A stretch of 26,334 nucleotides of DNA, from positions 1-26,334 of the IMG/VR virus record IMGVR_UViG_3300020411_000462; one strand, written 5' to 3'. Source of the stretch: a virus. A program made the position numbers and the translations under genes. The notes beneath the pieces were generated by a model, which was not told the DNA's origin, did no database searches, and saw nothing but the letters and a program-made list of their open reading frames with translations. Below, piece after piece: positions 14,783-24,800 of this stretch (positions within the stretch are counted from its first letter, which is position 1; every line of letters starts with the position of its first letter).

Positions 14783-15787
14783 ATGGCAATTAATTTTCCC
14801 TCAACAGCAGGGCAGGCAACTGACGGTTCATATACGTATACAGTAGCGGGTATTGTATACTCATGGAACGGATCGTCTTGGGAAGCAGCAGGTGCAGGTG
14901 CTAGTGCAACTGATAGAAGTTTGTTCAGTGTCACCACTAACGCTGCTGGAACTGCTGCTCTTTCATACAATAATAGTAATGGTGTATTTTCATATACTCC
15001 TCCTAATCTTTCTAGTTATCTAACAGCAGAAGCAGATACTCTTGATACAGTAACGGGAAGAGGTGCGACAACATCAAATAATATAACAGCAGGTAATTTA
15101 ATATGTTCTGATGCTGGACAGTTCTCAGTTGGAACATCACAATATGCAACACTTGGATATAATGTTGCTGGTACAAAAGTTGTATACAATGGAAACAATA
15201 GCAATTTTGATGTAATAGCAGATCAACTTGATTATTATTCTGGTGCAACTCTAAAAGCTACTCTTAATTCAACTGGATTGAATGTTGTTGGATCTATTGT
15301 TGGTAATTCTTTAACTGCTGGTGGTCTTACATACCCAACGAGCAACGGGACTAGTGGTCAGGTCTTGACCAGTGATGGTGCAGGTGGTGTAACTTGGACC
15401 GCAGGTGGATTACAATCAAGAGCTACAACAGGAGTAACACAATCTATTGCAGGAGGAGCATCTGCTGATGTCTCTATTACGGCACCTTCTGGTTATGCAT
15501 TATTAGCTATTGAAACATCACATGCTGCATGGGTGACACTTTATAGTGATACAGCAAGTAGAACACTTGATGCTACTAGAGCTATTACTAATGATCCTTT
15601 ACCAGGATCAGGTGTTCTTGCAGAAGTAATCACAACTGGTGCAGCAACTCAAAAGATTACACCAGGAATTATTTGTTTTAATTCTGGTGGTGCTGGACAG
15701 AATACTACCTATGCCAAGATTGAGAATAGAAGTGGTTCTACTAATAATATTACAGTAACGCTTACATATATCACATTAGAGGCTTGA
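14783..15787 (+). CDS. Tail-fibre-like mosaic protein
   Basis: This 334-aa protein shares modules with the 641-aa fibre upstream: GTAALSYNNSNGVFSYTPP, DTVTGRGATTSNN, and LTYPTSNGTSGQVLTSDG before a VTWT strand. The N-terminal stretch (DGSYTYTVAGIVYSWNGSSW) is a short fibre module, and the C-terminal ~120 residues form a distinct beta-rich domain of alternating Thr, Ile and Val. A receptor-binding or accessory-fibre role is inferred. Expression is strongly suggested by the late box and GGAAGGAG ribosome site just upstream. It ends one base before the protease gene. Confidence 0.8.
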   Translation: MAINFPSTAGQATDGSYTYTVAGIVYSWNGSSWEAAGAGASATDRSLFSVTTNAAGTAALSYNNSNGVFSYTPPNLSSYLTAEADTLDTVTGRGATTSNNITAGNLICSDAGQFSVGTSQYATLGYNVAGTKVVYNGNNSNFDVIADQLDYYSGATLKATLNSTGLNVVGSIVGNSLTAGGLTYPTSNGTSGQVLTSDGAGGVTWTAGGLQSRATTGVTQSIAGGASADVSITAPSGYALLAIETSHAAWVTLYSDTASRTLDATRAITNDPLPGSGVLAEVITTGAATQKITPGIICFNSGGAGQNTTYAKIENRSGSTNNITVTLTYITLEA

Positions 15788-15788
15788 T

Positions 15789-17972
15789 ATGTCGGAAAAA
15801 ATCTACATCGTCACTCTTTATAAGAGAGAAGACTTAGAAGGTTTCTATTCAGAGATGAAGGAGAATGGTTTCCGTGTAAACCTAAAACGTCCATTGAGTA
15901 GAGCAACTCACTATTGGATGACTTCCGAACAAGCAGAAGAATTAAAACAAGATCCTAGAGTCTGGGATGTAGAATTAAATCCAGATGATGCTGGAGTAGA
16001 GTTGATTCGTAATACATATCCCACTAGCTTAAATCACTCTACCATTTTATATACAGGTGAATATTGGAAAGATGATAGTATTTCACCACCTGTTAATCCT
16101 TTTGATGATAACTGGGGATTATTCCATCACTGTGGTGTGTATGGTGCTGGAATCCCTACTAGAGATAAGAATAATTTTGGTAGTGGTGTAGTAGAAAAAA
16201 TTCCTGATGATATTATTTGGCACAACGATGGTGCAGAAGTTGATGTAGTCATTTGTGATGATCCTGTATCTAGTGATTGTGGTGAGTGGTTAGATAGACT
16301 TAACAGACAACCAGTACAGGGAGCAGGAACTACTAATAGATTTGTAGAGTACCAATGGTTTAATAATCTCAATAGTGCAGTGTCATCTATAGATGATGAT
16401 GGACAGGTACTACCTACTGGTAACGTAACTTACTATACTAATGGAACAAATATTGAGATGCATGGTACTCACGTTGCAGGAACTGTAGCTGGTGGTACTT
16501 ATGGATGGGCGTCAGCAGCAAACATATATGGTTTACAAGTTCTTGGAACAATGCCTTCTGGTCAATCTTTACCAGGACTATTGGTCTTTGATTATCTAAG
16601 AGCATTCCATAGCAATAAAACAATTGATGACAATTTAGGAATTAGAAGACCTACTATTACTAATCATAGTTGGGGGTATGGTATTACAGCTAATAGTGAG
16701 ACCTTCCCTAATGGTTTTGATATCTCTGACATTATTGAAATTAATTATGGTGGTGTAATTTACGATGCAAATAATCCAGGACCATCTGGTTGGAACATAT
16801 ATGGTATTGAAGTGGACTTTGGTATAGGACAATATAAACTTAGGTTCCCTTACCATTACACTGCAATTAATGCAGATATTGAAGATGCAATTGCTGATGG
16901 TGTTGTCATTGTTGCAGCTGCAGGAAATAATAATTTCAATATTGTTAAAGATACTTCTCCAGATTGGAATAACTATGTAAGAATTAATGGAGTAAGTGGT
17001 GGTAATCCAATTTATTTTAATAAAGGTTCATCTCCAGGATCATCTCCTAATGCTATTAATGTTGGTGCCATTAGTAAGTATGCTAATCAACGAAGAGCTA
17101 ATTTCACTAACTATGGAGAAGGTGTAGATATCTTTGCTGCTGGAGAAAATATTCTTTCTTGTTGGCCAAACCCTGCTACAATTGTTGGTGATTATGCTGG
17201 TATTGGATTGGTTGATGGAAAATATGCTCAAGGAACTGGTGATTGGTATTACCCTATCAGTGGTACTAGTATGGCAAGTCCACAAGTTACTGGTATTCTA
17301 GCGTGTGCTGCTACTGGTAAGAATAGATTTACTCAAGAAGATGCTTATGGAGTTATTGGAAGAGGTATTCAGAAAGATTTGATGACTTTTGATACAGGTC
17401 TTGGTGGTGGATCTATTGCTCTCTCATATGGTGTGACAGTTACAGCACCTAGTTCTTCTTTCTATACACTTAGTGGAACTACCAGAGAGGGAAATGTTAA
17501 TGGTAATGATATTAATATTAGAATTTACTTAGGTGATACGATTAATTTTAATTTGAGTAACGTTGGTGCTACTCATCCGTTTCATGTGAGAGATACTCCT
17601 GGTGGATCAGATGTAAGTAATCCTACTATTCCTAACAATGGATCTACAGGAACAGTAACAATCTCTTGGACTCCTGCAGCTTCTGGAACTTATTATTACC
17701 AATGTGGTACTCATTCCAGTATGCTTGGTGTTATTATTGTAGATGATTATTCCAGTCCTCCTCCAGGAACATTTGCAGATGATTCATGTAGAGCACTTAC
17801 AGAAAACTATACTATCGAGTATAAGTTTACTAGATGGCAGGGCACAGGTGACTGGTCAGGTGGTGGTATCTCTGGAGTAGCTGATGATTTTAAGGGAAGA
17901 AGAAAACTAGAACAGAATTCATTAGCATTTCCACGTAGGAACACTTTGTTCCAACCTCCAGTTGGACCTTAG
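15789..17972 (+). CDS. Subtilisin-like serine protease with C-terminal cupredoxin domain
   Basis: This 727-aa protein has a complete S8 catalytic set: Asp157 (VDVVICDD), His228 (MHGTHVAGTVAGG), oxyanion Asn380 (VAAAGNNN) and Ser494 (SGTSMASPQVTG). Residues 1-70 (KIYIVTLYKREDLE to DPRVWDVELNPDD) resemble an I9-type inhibitory propeptide. No secretion signal is visible. After the protease, residues about 550-653 form a cupredoxin-like domain with His596 or His599 (THPFHV) and YYYQCGTHSSMLG, giving Cys639, His642 and Met645, the Cys-x2-His-x2-Met spacing of amicyanin. About 70 residues of unknown tail follow. AGAGG at 15777-15781 supports ATG 15789. Its position between fibre genes suggests a virion-associated or fibre-maturation protease (inference). 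Confidence 0.88.
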   Translation: MSEKIYIVTLYKREDLEGFYSEMKENGFRVNLKRPLSRATHYWMTSEQAEELKQDPRVWDVELNPDDAGVELIRNTYPTSLNHSTILYTGEYWKDDSISPPVNPFDDNWGLFHHCGVYGAGIPTRDKNNFGSGVVEKIPDDIIWHNDGAEVDVVICDDPVSSDCGEWLDRLNRQPVQGAGTTNRFVEYQWFNNLNSAVSSIDDDGQVLPTGNVTYYTNGTNIEMHGTHVAGTVAGGTYGWASAANIYGLQVLGTMPSGQSLPGLLVFDYLRAFHSNKTIDDNLGIRRPTITNHSWGYGITANSETFPNGFDISDIIEINYGGVIYDANNPGPSGWNIYGIEVDFGIGQYKLRFPYHYTAINADIEDAIADGVVIVAAAGNNNFNIVKDTSPDWNNYVRINGVSGGNPIYFNKGSSPGSSPNAINVGAISKYANQRRANFTNYGEGVDIFAAGENILSCWPNPATIVGDYAGIGLVDGKYAQGTGDWYYPISGTSMASPQVTGILACAATGKNRFTQEDAYGVIGRGIQKDLMTFDTGLGGGSIALSYGVTVTAPSSSFYTLSGTTREGNVNGNDINIRIYLGDTINFNLSNVGATHPFHVRDTPGGSDVSNPTIPNNGSTGTVTISWTPAASGTYYYQCGTHSSMLGVIIVDDYSSPPPGTFADDSCRALTENYTIEYKFTRWQGTGDWSGGGISGVADDFKGRRKLEQNSLAFPRRNTLFQPPVGP

Positions 17973-17982
17973 GGGATAAGAC

Positions 17983-17989
17983 ATAAATA
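17983..17989 (+). promoter_or_regulatory. T4-type late promoter box
   Basis: ATAAATA (17983-17989, in context CATAAATAAAC) is in the 48-bp gap after the protease gene and 32 bp before ATG 18021. It likely drives the 1207-aa fibre gene. No clear Shine-Dalgarno precedes that ATG. Confidence 0.6.
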
Positions 17990-18020
17990 AACCTGAGCAC
18001 TAGTATTTGTTGATAGTTAA

Positions 18021-21000
18021 ATGGCCGACCGCTTTCCGTTAATTGTTAATCCAGTTTCTCAGAAGATTGAAGAACTGATTTCTGGAGATAACCTAGACTT
18101 CACAGGTAACAACTTTGTTATCTCTGGGGATTCTGGCAATGGTAAATATCTGACGAGCGATGGAACGTCGATTCTCTGGGGAACACCAGGAGATGTATAC
18201 CTTACACAGACACAAACTCTTACAAACAAAACACTAGAAGGTTGTAATCTTGTTGGTACTCTTAACACATTAACCAACATACCAAACAACTCATTAATTA
18301 ACTCACAGATTACTGTTAACGGTGCTGCTATTGCTCTAGGTGGATCCGTAACTACTCCAGACAACAATACTACTTACGCTATCTCTGCTCAAGATGGTGC
18401 TGGTGCTGCTCAAAAAATTATTAGATTGACATCTGGCGGTAATGCTGGTGCTGGTGTTGATGATGATGTTACTCTTGCGGTTGGAGTACCTTCATCTGTT
18501 CCTGCTGGTAACAAAGCACTTAGCTTGTTTATCGATAGAACTGGTGAAACTATTACAATCTCTGGTCATCAAGAAGATGATAACACTGTAACTACAATCC
18601 AGTCTGCTACTGGTGGTACAGCACAGAGTGGAGATATTACTATTGCTGCAACTGGATCTTCTACAATTTCTCAGGACGCAGCATCCAAAACAATTACGAT
18701 CAACTCAACTTATGTTGACACTATTACTAGACTAAGAGCAACTACTGGTCAAGTATTTGCTGATGCAGACTTTACTTTCTTAGCTACTGGTGCAAGTACA
18801 GTAACTCAAGGTGTTGATGGTAATGGTGATCCTACTATTACATATGATTCTGTTGATACTATCACTAGATTAAAAGGTGGTGCAGCAGGAACATTTGTGA
18901 CTGGTGACACAACAATTACAGGTGGAGCAAATGTTACTGTATCTCAATCGGGAAATGATATTACAGTAACTAGTGTAGACACAGATACTGTTACTAAATT
19001 AGCTGCAAACTCTGATGTTCTTTCTTCTGGAGATTTTCGATTTACAGGTGCTGGAGCAACTGCTGTTACCACACAAACAGTTGGTGGTGTAACTACATTA
19101 ATATTTACATCTGCCAACGATGATACTGGTGCACAATTAACTGCATCTGATGGTTTGATACTTGATGGTACTAACTTTGAGATAAAGAATGCTTCAAACT
19201 TAAGTGGTAACACTGTAGTAAAATGGGACTCTGGTAATAATCAATTAACAGATACATTAATTACTGACAACGGATCTACAGTTACTATAGGTGGAGATTT
19301 AGTTGTCGAGGGAACTCAAACAATTTTGAATACTTCTACTTTACAGGTGGAAGATAATGATATTGAATTAAGAAAAGGAGTTAATCTTACTGGTTCTAAT
19401 GGTGGTATTACTCTCAACAGAACAACTGATGCTTCTGGTAATGTTACATCATTTGTTGGACTTCAGTGGAATGAGTCTTCAGGATATTGGAGATCTTGGG
19501 ATGGTTCAACGGAAAAGAGATTTGTTACAGAAGGTGAGACACAAGTTCTAACAAACAAAACTCTTACATCACCAACACTAACTGCTCCTGTTCTTGGTGC
19601 AGCTACAGCTACATCAATTAATGGTCTGGAGATTGCTTCTACTGCATCTGCAACTATAGATATTGCTACAAGTAAAACTTTAGATGTTGATAGAGATCTA
19701 CTCTTTACATCTGATAATGCCAACGCTTCTATTAGTGTAAACTTTAGACAGGGTGGTAACGTAGCATATACATCTGATACTCTTGCTACCTTTGCATCTA
19801 CTACATCCACACAGTTACGTGGTTTGATTACAGATACCACTGGTCTTGATAAGTTGGTGTTCCAAACAAACCCAACAATTCTAACTGGTATTACAACAAC
19901 ATCTTCTGGATTTACTTTACTTAATTCTGGTGTAACCAACTTGACTATGGCAGGTGCAGCTAGCATCATCACAATTGGTGCTGCTGGTGGTACAACAACA
20001 TTTAATCAGAGTGTAACTGTAAGTGAAGATTTAATAGTAGGTGGTGCTTCAACTGATAATCTTACATGTAATGCTCAGTTCAACTCTGAAAATGCTGACT
20101 TACTAATCAGAGGAACTGGTACTGATCCAATGAGAGTTGGACGTGGTGCTAGTGCTGTCAATACAAACACTGCAGTGGGTGTAAGAACACTCAACAGTGT
20201 CACTTCGGGATCTCAAAATACTGGATATGGATTTGAAACATTATTCACGGTAAATTCTGGTGCATCTAATACAGCTTTTGGCCACAGGTGTTTGAGAGCA
20301 ACTGGTATCGGAGATAACAACATTGCGATTGGTAAAGATGTATTGCTGGTTAATACTTCTGGAAGTGAAAACATAGGTATTGGTAACAATGTTTTAGAGC
20401 AAAATATTGACGGAAAACATAACGTTTGTATTGGACATTATGCAGGTTTTGATGTCTTTGGTGATGGTAACGTTCTTATTGGACCTGCATATAATGAGAA
20501 CTCTGGTGATGTAACATTCCGTCCACCTAATATTAGTGGAGATAACCAACTTGTTATTGGTTCAGGTGGTCAGGCATGGGTCAGAGGTGATGCAAACTTT
20601 GATGTTACTTTCAATAATGATGTTACTGTTGACGTTGATCTAACAGTTAAAGGTAACTTAAATGTCCTAGGACAACAGACAATTACTGAGTCTAATATCA
20701 TACGAGTTGCTGATAAGAATATTGAACTTGCATATGTTGTAAGTAGACAGTTCGTAGCTACTGCTGTTGATGGAACAGCAGACATCACTGCAATCAATCC
20801 TACTGCTGGTTTGATTCCTGGTATGGAAGTTACAACTTCTACAAATGGATTTACAATTCCACCAAACACAACTATTGTTTCTATCACTGCTAATGCTGCT
20901 ACATTATCAAACAATATCACTGGTAGTGGACAGATTACATTAACTGCTATTGGTCCTTCTGATACTACTGCTGTTGACGGTGGTATGATTGTTAAGGGCA

Positions 21001-21644
21001 CCACTGACAAGTCGATTCTTTGGAAGGGAGCAGATGCTGGTGTCACATATAACACATGGGTATCTTCTGAGAACTTTGATCTTGCTTCTGGAAAGTATCT
21101 TACACTAAATGCAATTAAAATTGCTGATCCAAACACATTAGCTATAGGACCTAACGACGGAACAAATACAGGAGAAATTAATGTTGCTGGTGGATCCACT
21201 GGATATACTTTAGGTAGTGCAGTAACTGGTGCTGGTGCAACAACGTTTAGTTTCTCTAGCACTGGTCAGATTAAATTACCAAATGGTGATACATCTCAAC
21301 GTGAATCAAATCCTGTCGCTGGAATGATGAGATATAACGGTCAAACTCATCAGTTTGAAGGTGCTACTGGTTCTACTCCTGCATGGGGGCAACTTGGTGC
21401 AAACTTTGCTAGTGTTGCTGAAAATATTATTCCTGATGCTGATAACACAAGAGATCTTGGATCATCTGCTAAGAGATGGGCAAACATATACTCTGCTGAC
21501 CTTCAATTATCTAATGAGGGTGCTGCTAATGATGTAGATGGAACTTGGGGTCAGTACACAATTCAAGAGGGTGAGACAGACCTCTTCCTAATAAATAGGA
21601 GAAGCGGTAAGAAGTATAAGTTCATGCTCCAGGAGGTAAACTAA
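18021..21644 (+). CDS. Large tail-fibre protein with YadA-like repeats
   Basis: This 1207-aa Thr/Ser/Gly/Asn-rich protein has features of long cyanophage fibres. It begins MADRFPLIVNPVSQKIEELI, then TLTNKTL motifs occur near residues 65 and 515. A module GDLVVEGTQTILNTSTLQV (about 427-445) recurs as DLTVKGNLNVLGQQTITESN (about 873-893). Residues about 711-820 hold NTAVG, NTGYG, NTAFG, NNIAIG, ENIGIG, HNVCIG and GNVLIG, a left-handed beta-roll repeat like the YadA head. The C-terminus has a GMMRYNGQTHQFEG module and a basic end (INRRSGKKYKFML). Trimeric adhesin folding and host binding are inferred. Large minus-strand open frames inside it are codon-bias shadows. Confidence 0.85.
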   Translation: MADRFPLIVNPVSQKIEELISGDNLDFTGNNFVISGDSGNGKYLTSDGTSILWGTPGDVYLTQTQTLTNKTLEGCNLVGTLNTLTNIPNNSLINSQITVNGAAIALGGSVTTPDNNTTYAISAQDGAGAAQKIIRLTSGGNAGAGVDDDVTLAVGVPSSVPAGNKALSLFIDRTGETITISGHQEDDNTVTTIQSATGGTAQSGDITIAATGSSTISQDAASKTITINSTYVDTITRLRATTGQVFADADFTFLATGASTVTQGVDGNGDPTITYDSVDTITRLKGGAAGTFVTGDTTITGGANVTVSQSGNDITVTSVDTDTVTKLAANSDVLSSGDFRFTGAGATAVTTQTVGGVTTLIFTSANDDTGAQLTASDGLILDGTNFEIKNASNLSGNTVVKWDSGNNQLTDTLITDNGSTVTIGGDLVVEGTQTILNTSTLQVEDNDIELRKGVNLTGSNGGITLNRTTDASGNVTSFVGLQWNESSGYWRSWDGSTEKRFVTEGETQVLTNKTLTSPTLTAPVLGAATATSINGLEIASTASATIDIATSKTLDVDRDLLFTSDNANASISVNFRQGGNVAYTSDTLATFASTTSTQLRGLITDTTGLDKLVFQTNPTILTGITTTSSGFTLLNSGVTNLTMAGAASIITIGAAGGTTTFNQSVTVSEDLIVGGASTDNLTCNAQFNSENADLLIRGTGTDPMRVGRGASAVNTNTAVGVRTLNSVTSGSQNTGYGFETLFTVNSGASNTAFGHRCLRATGIGDNNIAIGKDVLLVNTSGSENIGIGNNVLEQNIDGKHNVCIGHYAGFDVFGDGNVLIGPAYNENSGDVTFRPPNISGDNQLVIGSGGQAWVRGDANFDVTFNNDVTVDVDLTVKGNLNVLGQQTITESNIIRVADKNIELAYVVSRQFVATAVDGTADITAINPTAGLIPGMEVTTSTNGFTIPPNTTIVSITANAATLSNNITGSGQITLTAIGPSDTTAVDGGMIVKGTTDKSILWKGADAGVTYNTWVSSENFDLASGKYLTLNAIKIADPNTLAIGPNDGTNTGEINVAGGSTGYTLGSAVTGAGATTFSFSSTGQIKLPNGDTSQRESNPVAGMMRYNGQTHQFEGATGSTPAWGQLGANFASVAENIIPDADNTRDLGSSAKRWANIYSADLQLSNEGAANDVDGTWGQYTIQEGETDLFLINRRSGKKYKFMLQEVN
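21591..21597 (+). promoter_or_regulatory. Possible late promoter box inside fibre gene end
   Basis: ATAAATA (21591-21597, context CTAATAAATAGGAG) lies in the 3' end of the 1207-aa fibre gene, 47 bp before ATG 21644. It could drive the 60-aa gene and the 1414-aa gene. As it also encodes fibre residues, chance is not excluded. Confidence 0.35.
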
Positions 21645-21826
21645 TGGCATTACATGTCAACAATACTAAGATGCTAGGTGCGTTAGCTAGTGATCCAACT
21701 AGCAACAATACTGAGGGAGATCAATACTTTAATACTGTAGAGAATGCTTACAAAGTATACAACGGTACTGAGTGGGTAGAGATCTTTACTGATTATATTC
21801 CTACTGGTTCCACTACATTCGGTTGA
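21644..21826 (+). CDS. 60-aa single-module fibre-associated protein
   Basis: This 60-residue protein shares a base with the previous stop (TAATG). Its core, EGDQYFNTVENAYKVYNGTEW, is the same short module (GDxxY, then Y...W) that is embedded at the C-termini of the large fibres in this window. A stand-alone copy may act as a fibre tip, adaptor or chaperone; that is inference. It is followed after 3 bp by the 1414-aa gene. Confidence 0.7.
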   Translation: MALHVNNTKMLGALASDPTSNNTEGDQYFNTVENAYKVYNGTEWVEIFTDYIPTGSTTFG

Positions 21827-21829
21827 TAA

Positions 21830-24800
21830 ATGGCTGACGAAATTTTAAGCAGGAGATCCACGCACACTGGTTCTAAAACCAAAGGAACTTGGTCTTTCTG
21901 GATAAAGAGAAATATTTTCAATGGTTCTGCAACATCGACATATATGTTCTATGCATATGATGGTGGTAATGGAGAAGCATTAAGATTTAACGACGATGAT
22001 GGTGGTGATTCTTTAAGAGCTTTCTTTTGGGATTCAAATTCTAATGGTGGTAGTTTTATTAATTATGATAAGTTGAGAGATCCTTCAGCTTGGCAACATA
22101 TTATGTGTGTTTATGACTCAACTTTAAACACTGCGGACAATATGTCCAATAATGATCAGACACTAGAGAGAGTTAAAATTTATGTGAATGGTCGTAGAAT
22201 GATTGAAACTGGAGGTACTGCTGGTCAAAATCCAGGAGTTCCAGCAAATCATTTATTGGATCATTGGGGTAATGCTGGTATTGTTAATTCATTATTTGGA
22301 GTTGATACTGCGGCAAATAATACCCAGTTGCAGGTGATGGATCATTTCTTTGTAGATGGTCAAGCACTCACACCAGATGTGTTTGGTTTTAATAAAGATG
22401 GTGATGGTTATTACGCTGCTGGTCATAAGTATGCTACTGATTATAGATCAGGACAATGGCGTCCTAGATTACCAAAGTCAATCAAGCATACGATCAATCG
22501 TGGTGGTGGATTTGGTACCAATGGTTACTATCTTCCTTTGAATGATAGCTCTAATCCTGGTGCTGACTTCCATTGTACTCCTAATACTATTATTAAATTG
22601 AAAGGAGAGGATGAATCACAACCACGCAACGGTGTTCCTACAACTTCTGATTCATTTGTCAGTCAGTTAAGAGAAGAAAAAGGATCAGAAGATCTTCCTT
22701 TTGAGGGAGTTGTAAGATTTGGTGGTGATGGTACATCATCTGCAGTTATATTTCCTCATGATGCTGATCTTGATTTAGGTGGTTCTCCTTTTACTGCTGA
22801 GTGTTGGATATATCCACAGGATACATCTGGTTCTAATTATGGAGCTCTATTTAATAAAGGATTTGGTTTTCAAGTATATTGGAAAGATGATATTGAAGCT
22901 TTACAACTTTATGTTAGTGGTGATGGAAGTAATTATAATGTAATAAACGGAGTAACATCTCAGAACGGATCTGTACCTAAAGGAAGATGGACTCACATTG
23001 CAGTGGTCAGAGAGCCTGGTAATAATACTTGGAAGATGTTTACTAATGGTAAACTAACTTATGGTCCATTAGTTGTTTCAGGATCAGTTCATAGTAATAC
23101 AACTAATTGGGCAATTGGAGATTATCTTCCTGCTCCTGGTAATTATGAATTTAAGGGATTCGTATCCAATTTCCGTTTGGTTGTGGGGAATGCACTTTAT
23201 ACAGCAGCATTCACACCACCAACAACAAGACTTGAAAATATAGCAAATACAAAACTTCTTTGCTGTCAGTCAGCTACTAGTGCTACTGAAGCTGCAGTTT
23301 CTCCTACCACTGGTACTACTTCTGGTGGAACAGAAACTTATGCAACCAAAAATGAAATGACTGGTTCTATTGTTCTAGCTATTCCATTTATTTCTCATCC
23401 TATTGGTAGTAATTTACTTACTGTTGGTACTTTTGATAATGCTGCTGCATGGACACCATCAGATGTAGCTGCTCCCACAATTAGTGGTGGTAAAGCCATT
23501 TGGGATGGAACATCTGGTACTGGTCTTTTACAACGTGCTGAAACTCCTGCTGTTATTACAACTGGTAATAAGTATATTGTAAAATTCACAATGACACGAG
23601 CAGCAGGTACTCTTCAGGTTAGAGTTGGTAATAGTGGATATACAGATACTTTCACAGAGAATGGAACTCATACTGTTAACATAGTAGCAGGTAGTACACC
23701 AACAGAAACAATTTTATTCTATGGTAATTCATTTGATGGGACAGTTGATGATGTAGAAATTTATCTACAAGATACAATAAGAGATTACTCTGCTGATATC
23801 AGAGGTAGTGGAACAAATAAAACAGTAAATGTTCTTGGTACTGCTGATGTTGCTGAGTGTCCTTCACATTATGGTTCTGCATTGGTGACTGCTACTGGTG
23901 CTGGTAATTATGTTGAAGTAGCAGCAAATGCTGAGTTTGCTTACTTATATGATATGGATCACACTATAGAATTTTGGTATAAAAATGATACTTGGGATGG
24001 TAGCTATCTACCCCATGATTCTCTCATCGGATTGAAAGACGGCACAGATGTTGCTTGGAGGTTTGCGTTCACTGATAAAAATACTTCTGAAGATGGAATA
24101 CAACTTTTTGGTAGTAATGGATTCTCTACTGGTGCTCAGACTCTGAATAATGATTGGAATCATTGTGCTGTTGAGCAATATACTAGTGCTGGAGCAACAA
24201 AAACAACAGTATACATTAACGGAGTTGCATCAGGTCAGAGTAATGGACCTGTTGGATATGATGCACATAAAGACTCAACTGGACCAATTATTATTGGTAC
24301 TGATCCAAGGTCAGCTAATCTTGGAGACACATATTCATTCCGTGGTGAGATACAAGACGTTCGTATCTATAAAGGTATAGCAAAATACAAAGGTGGTTTT
24401 GATGTTGCCAAACCTTATACACCAAAGCAAGATGCTGATGTAGGTATTGATAGTTGGAGAACAACTCCTGATACTGTTACGAATAACTTTCCTACTTGGA
24501 ACAACCTTCAGAGTTCCATGCCATTAACTCAGGGAAATTTAACTTGTACTGGAAGTTCAGCGAGTCAGGAAAGTTACTCAACAGTAGGAATAACCTCAGG
24601 TAAATGGTATGTTGAAGCAAGAACAAATAGTGGAACTTATAATCACTTTGGATTAAGGGCAAGTTCATTGGCAGAATACGATAGTACATATCGTCTAATA
24701 GCTAGAGATGATGGAAATGTTTATGGTGATTCATCACAAGGTCAAGTTGCAACTCTTTCTGATAATTATAGTCAGGTGGGTGATATTGTTGCTATGGCTA

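Noticed and set aside
17951-17965. CCAAC/GTTGG hairpin at the end of the protease gene as a terminator
   Set aside because: Only five perfect pairs, inside coding sequence, with no following T run.
20570-21262. 230-codon open frame on the minus strand inside the 1207-aa fibre gene
   Set aside because: Val/Pro/Ser-rich product without motifs or ribosome site; it mirrors the Thr/Asn/Gly codon bias of the fibre gene on the other strand. The same holds for 19463-19972 and 18059-18367.
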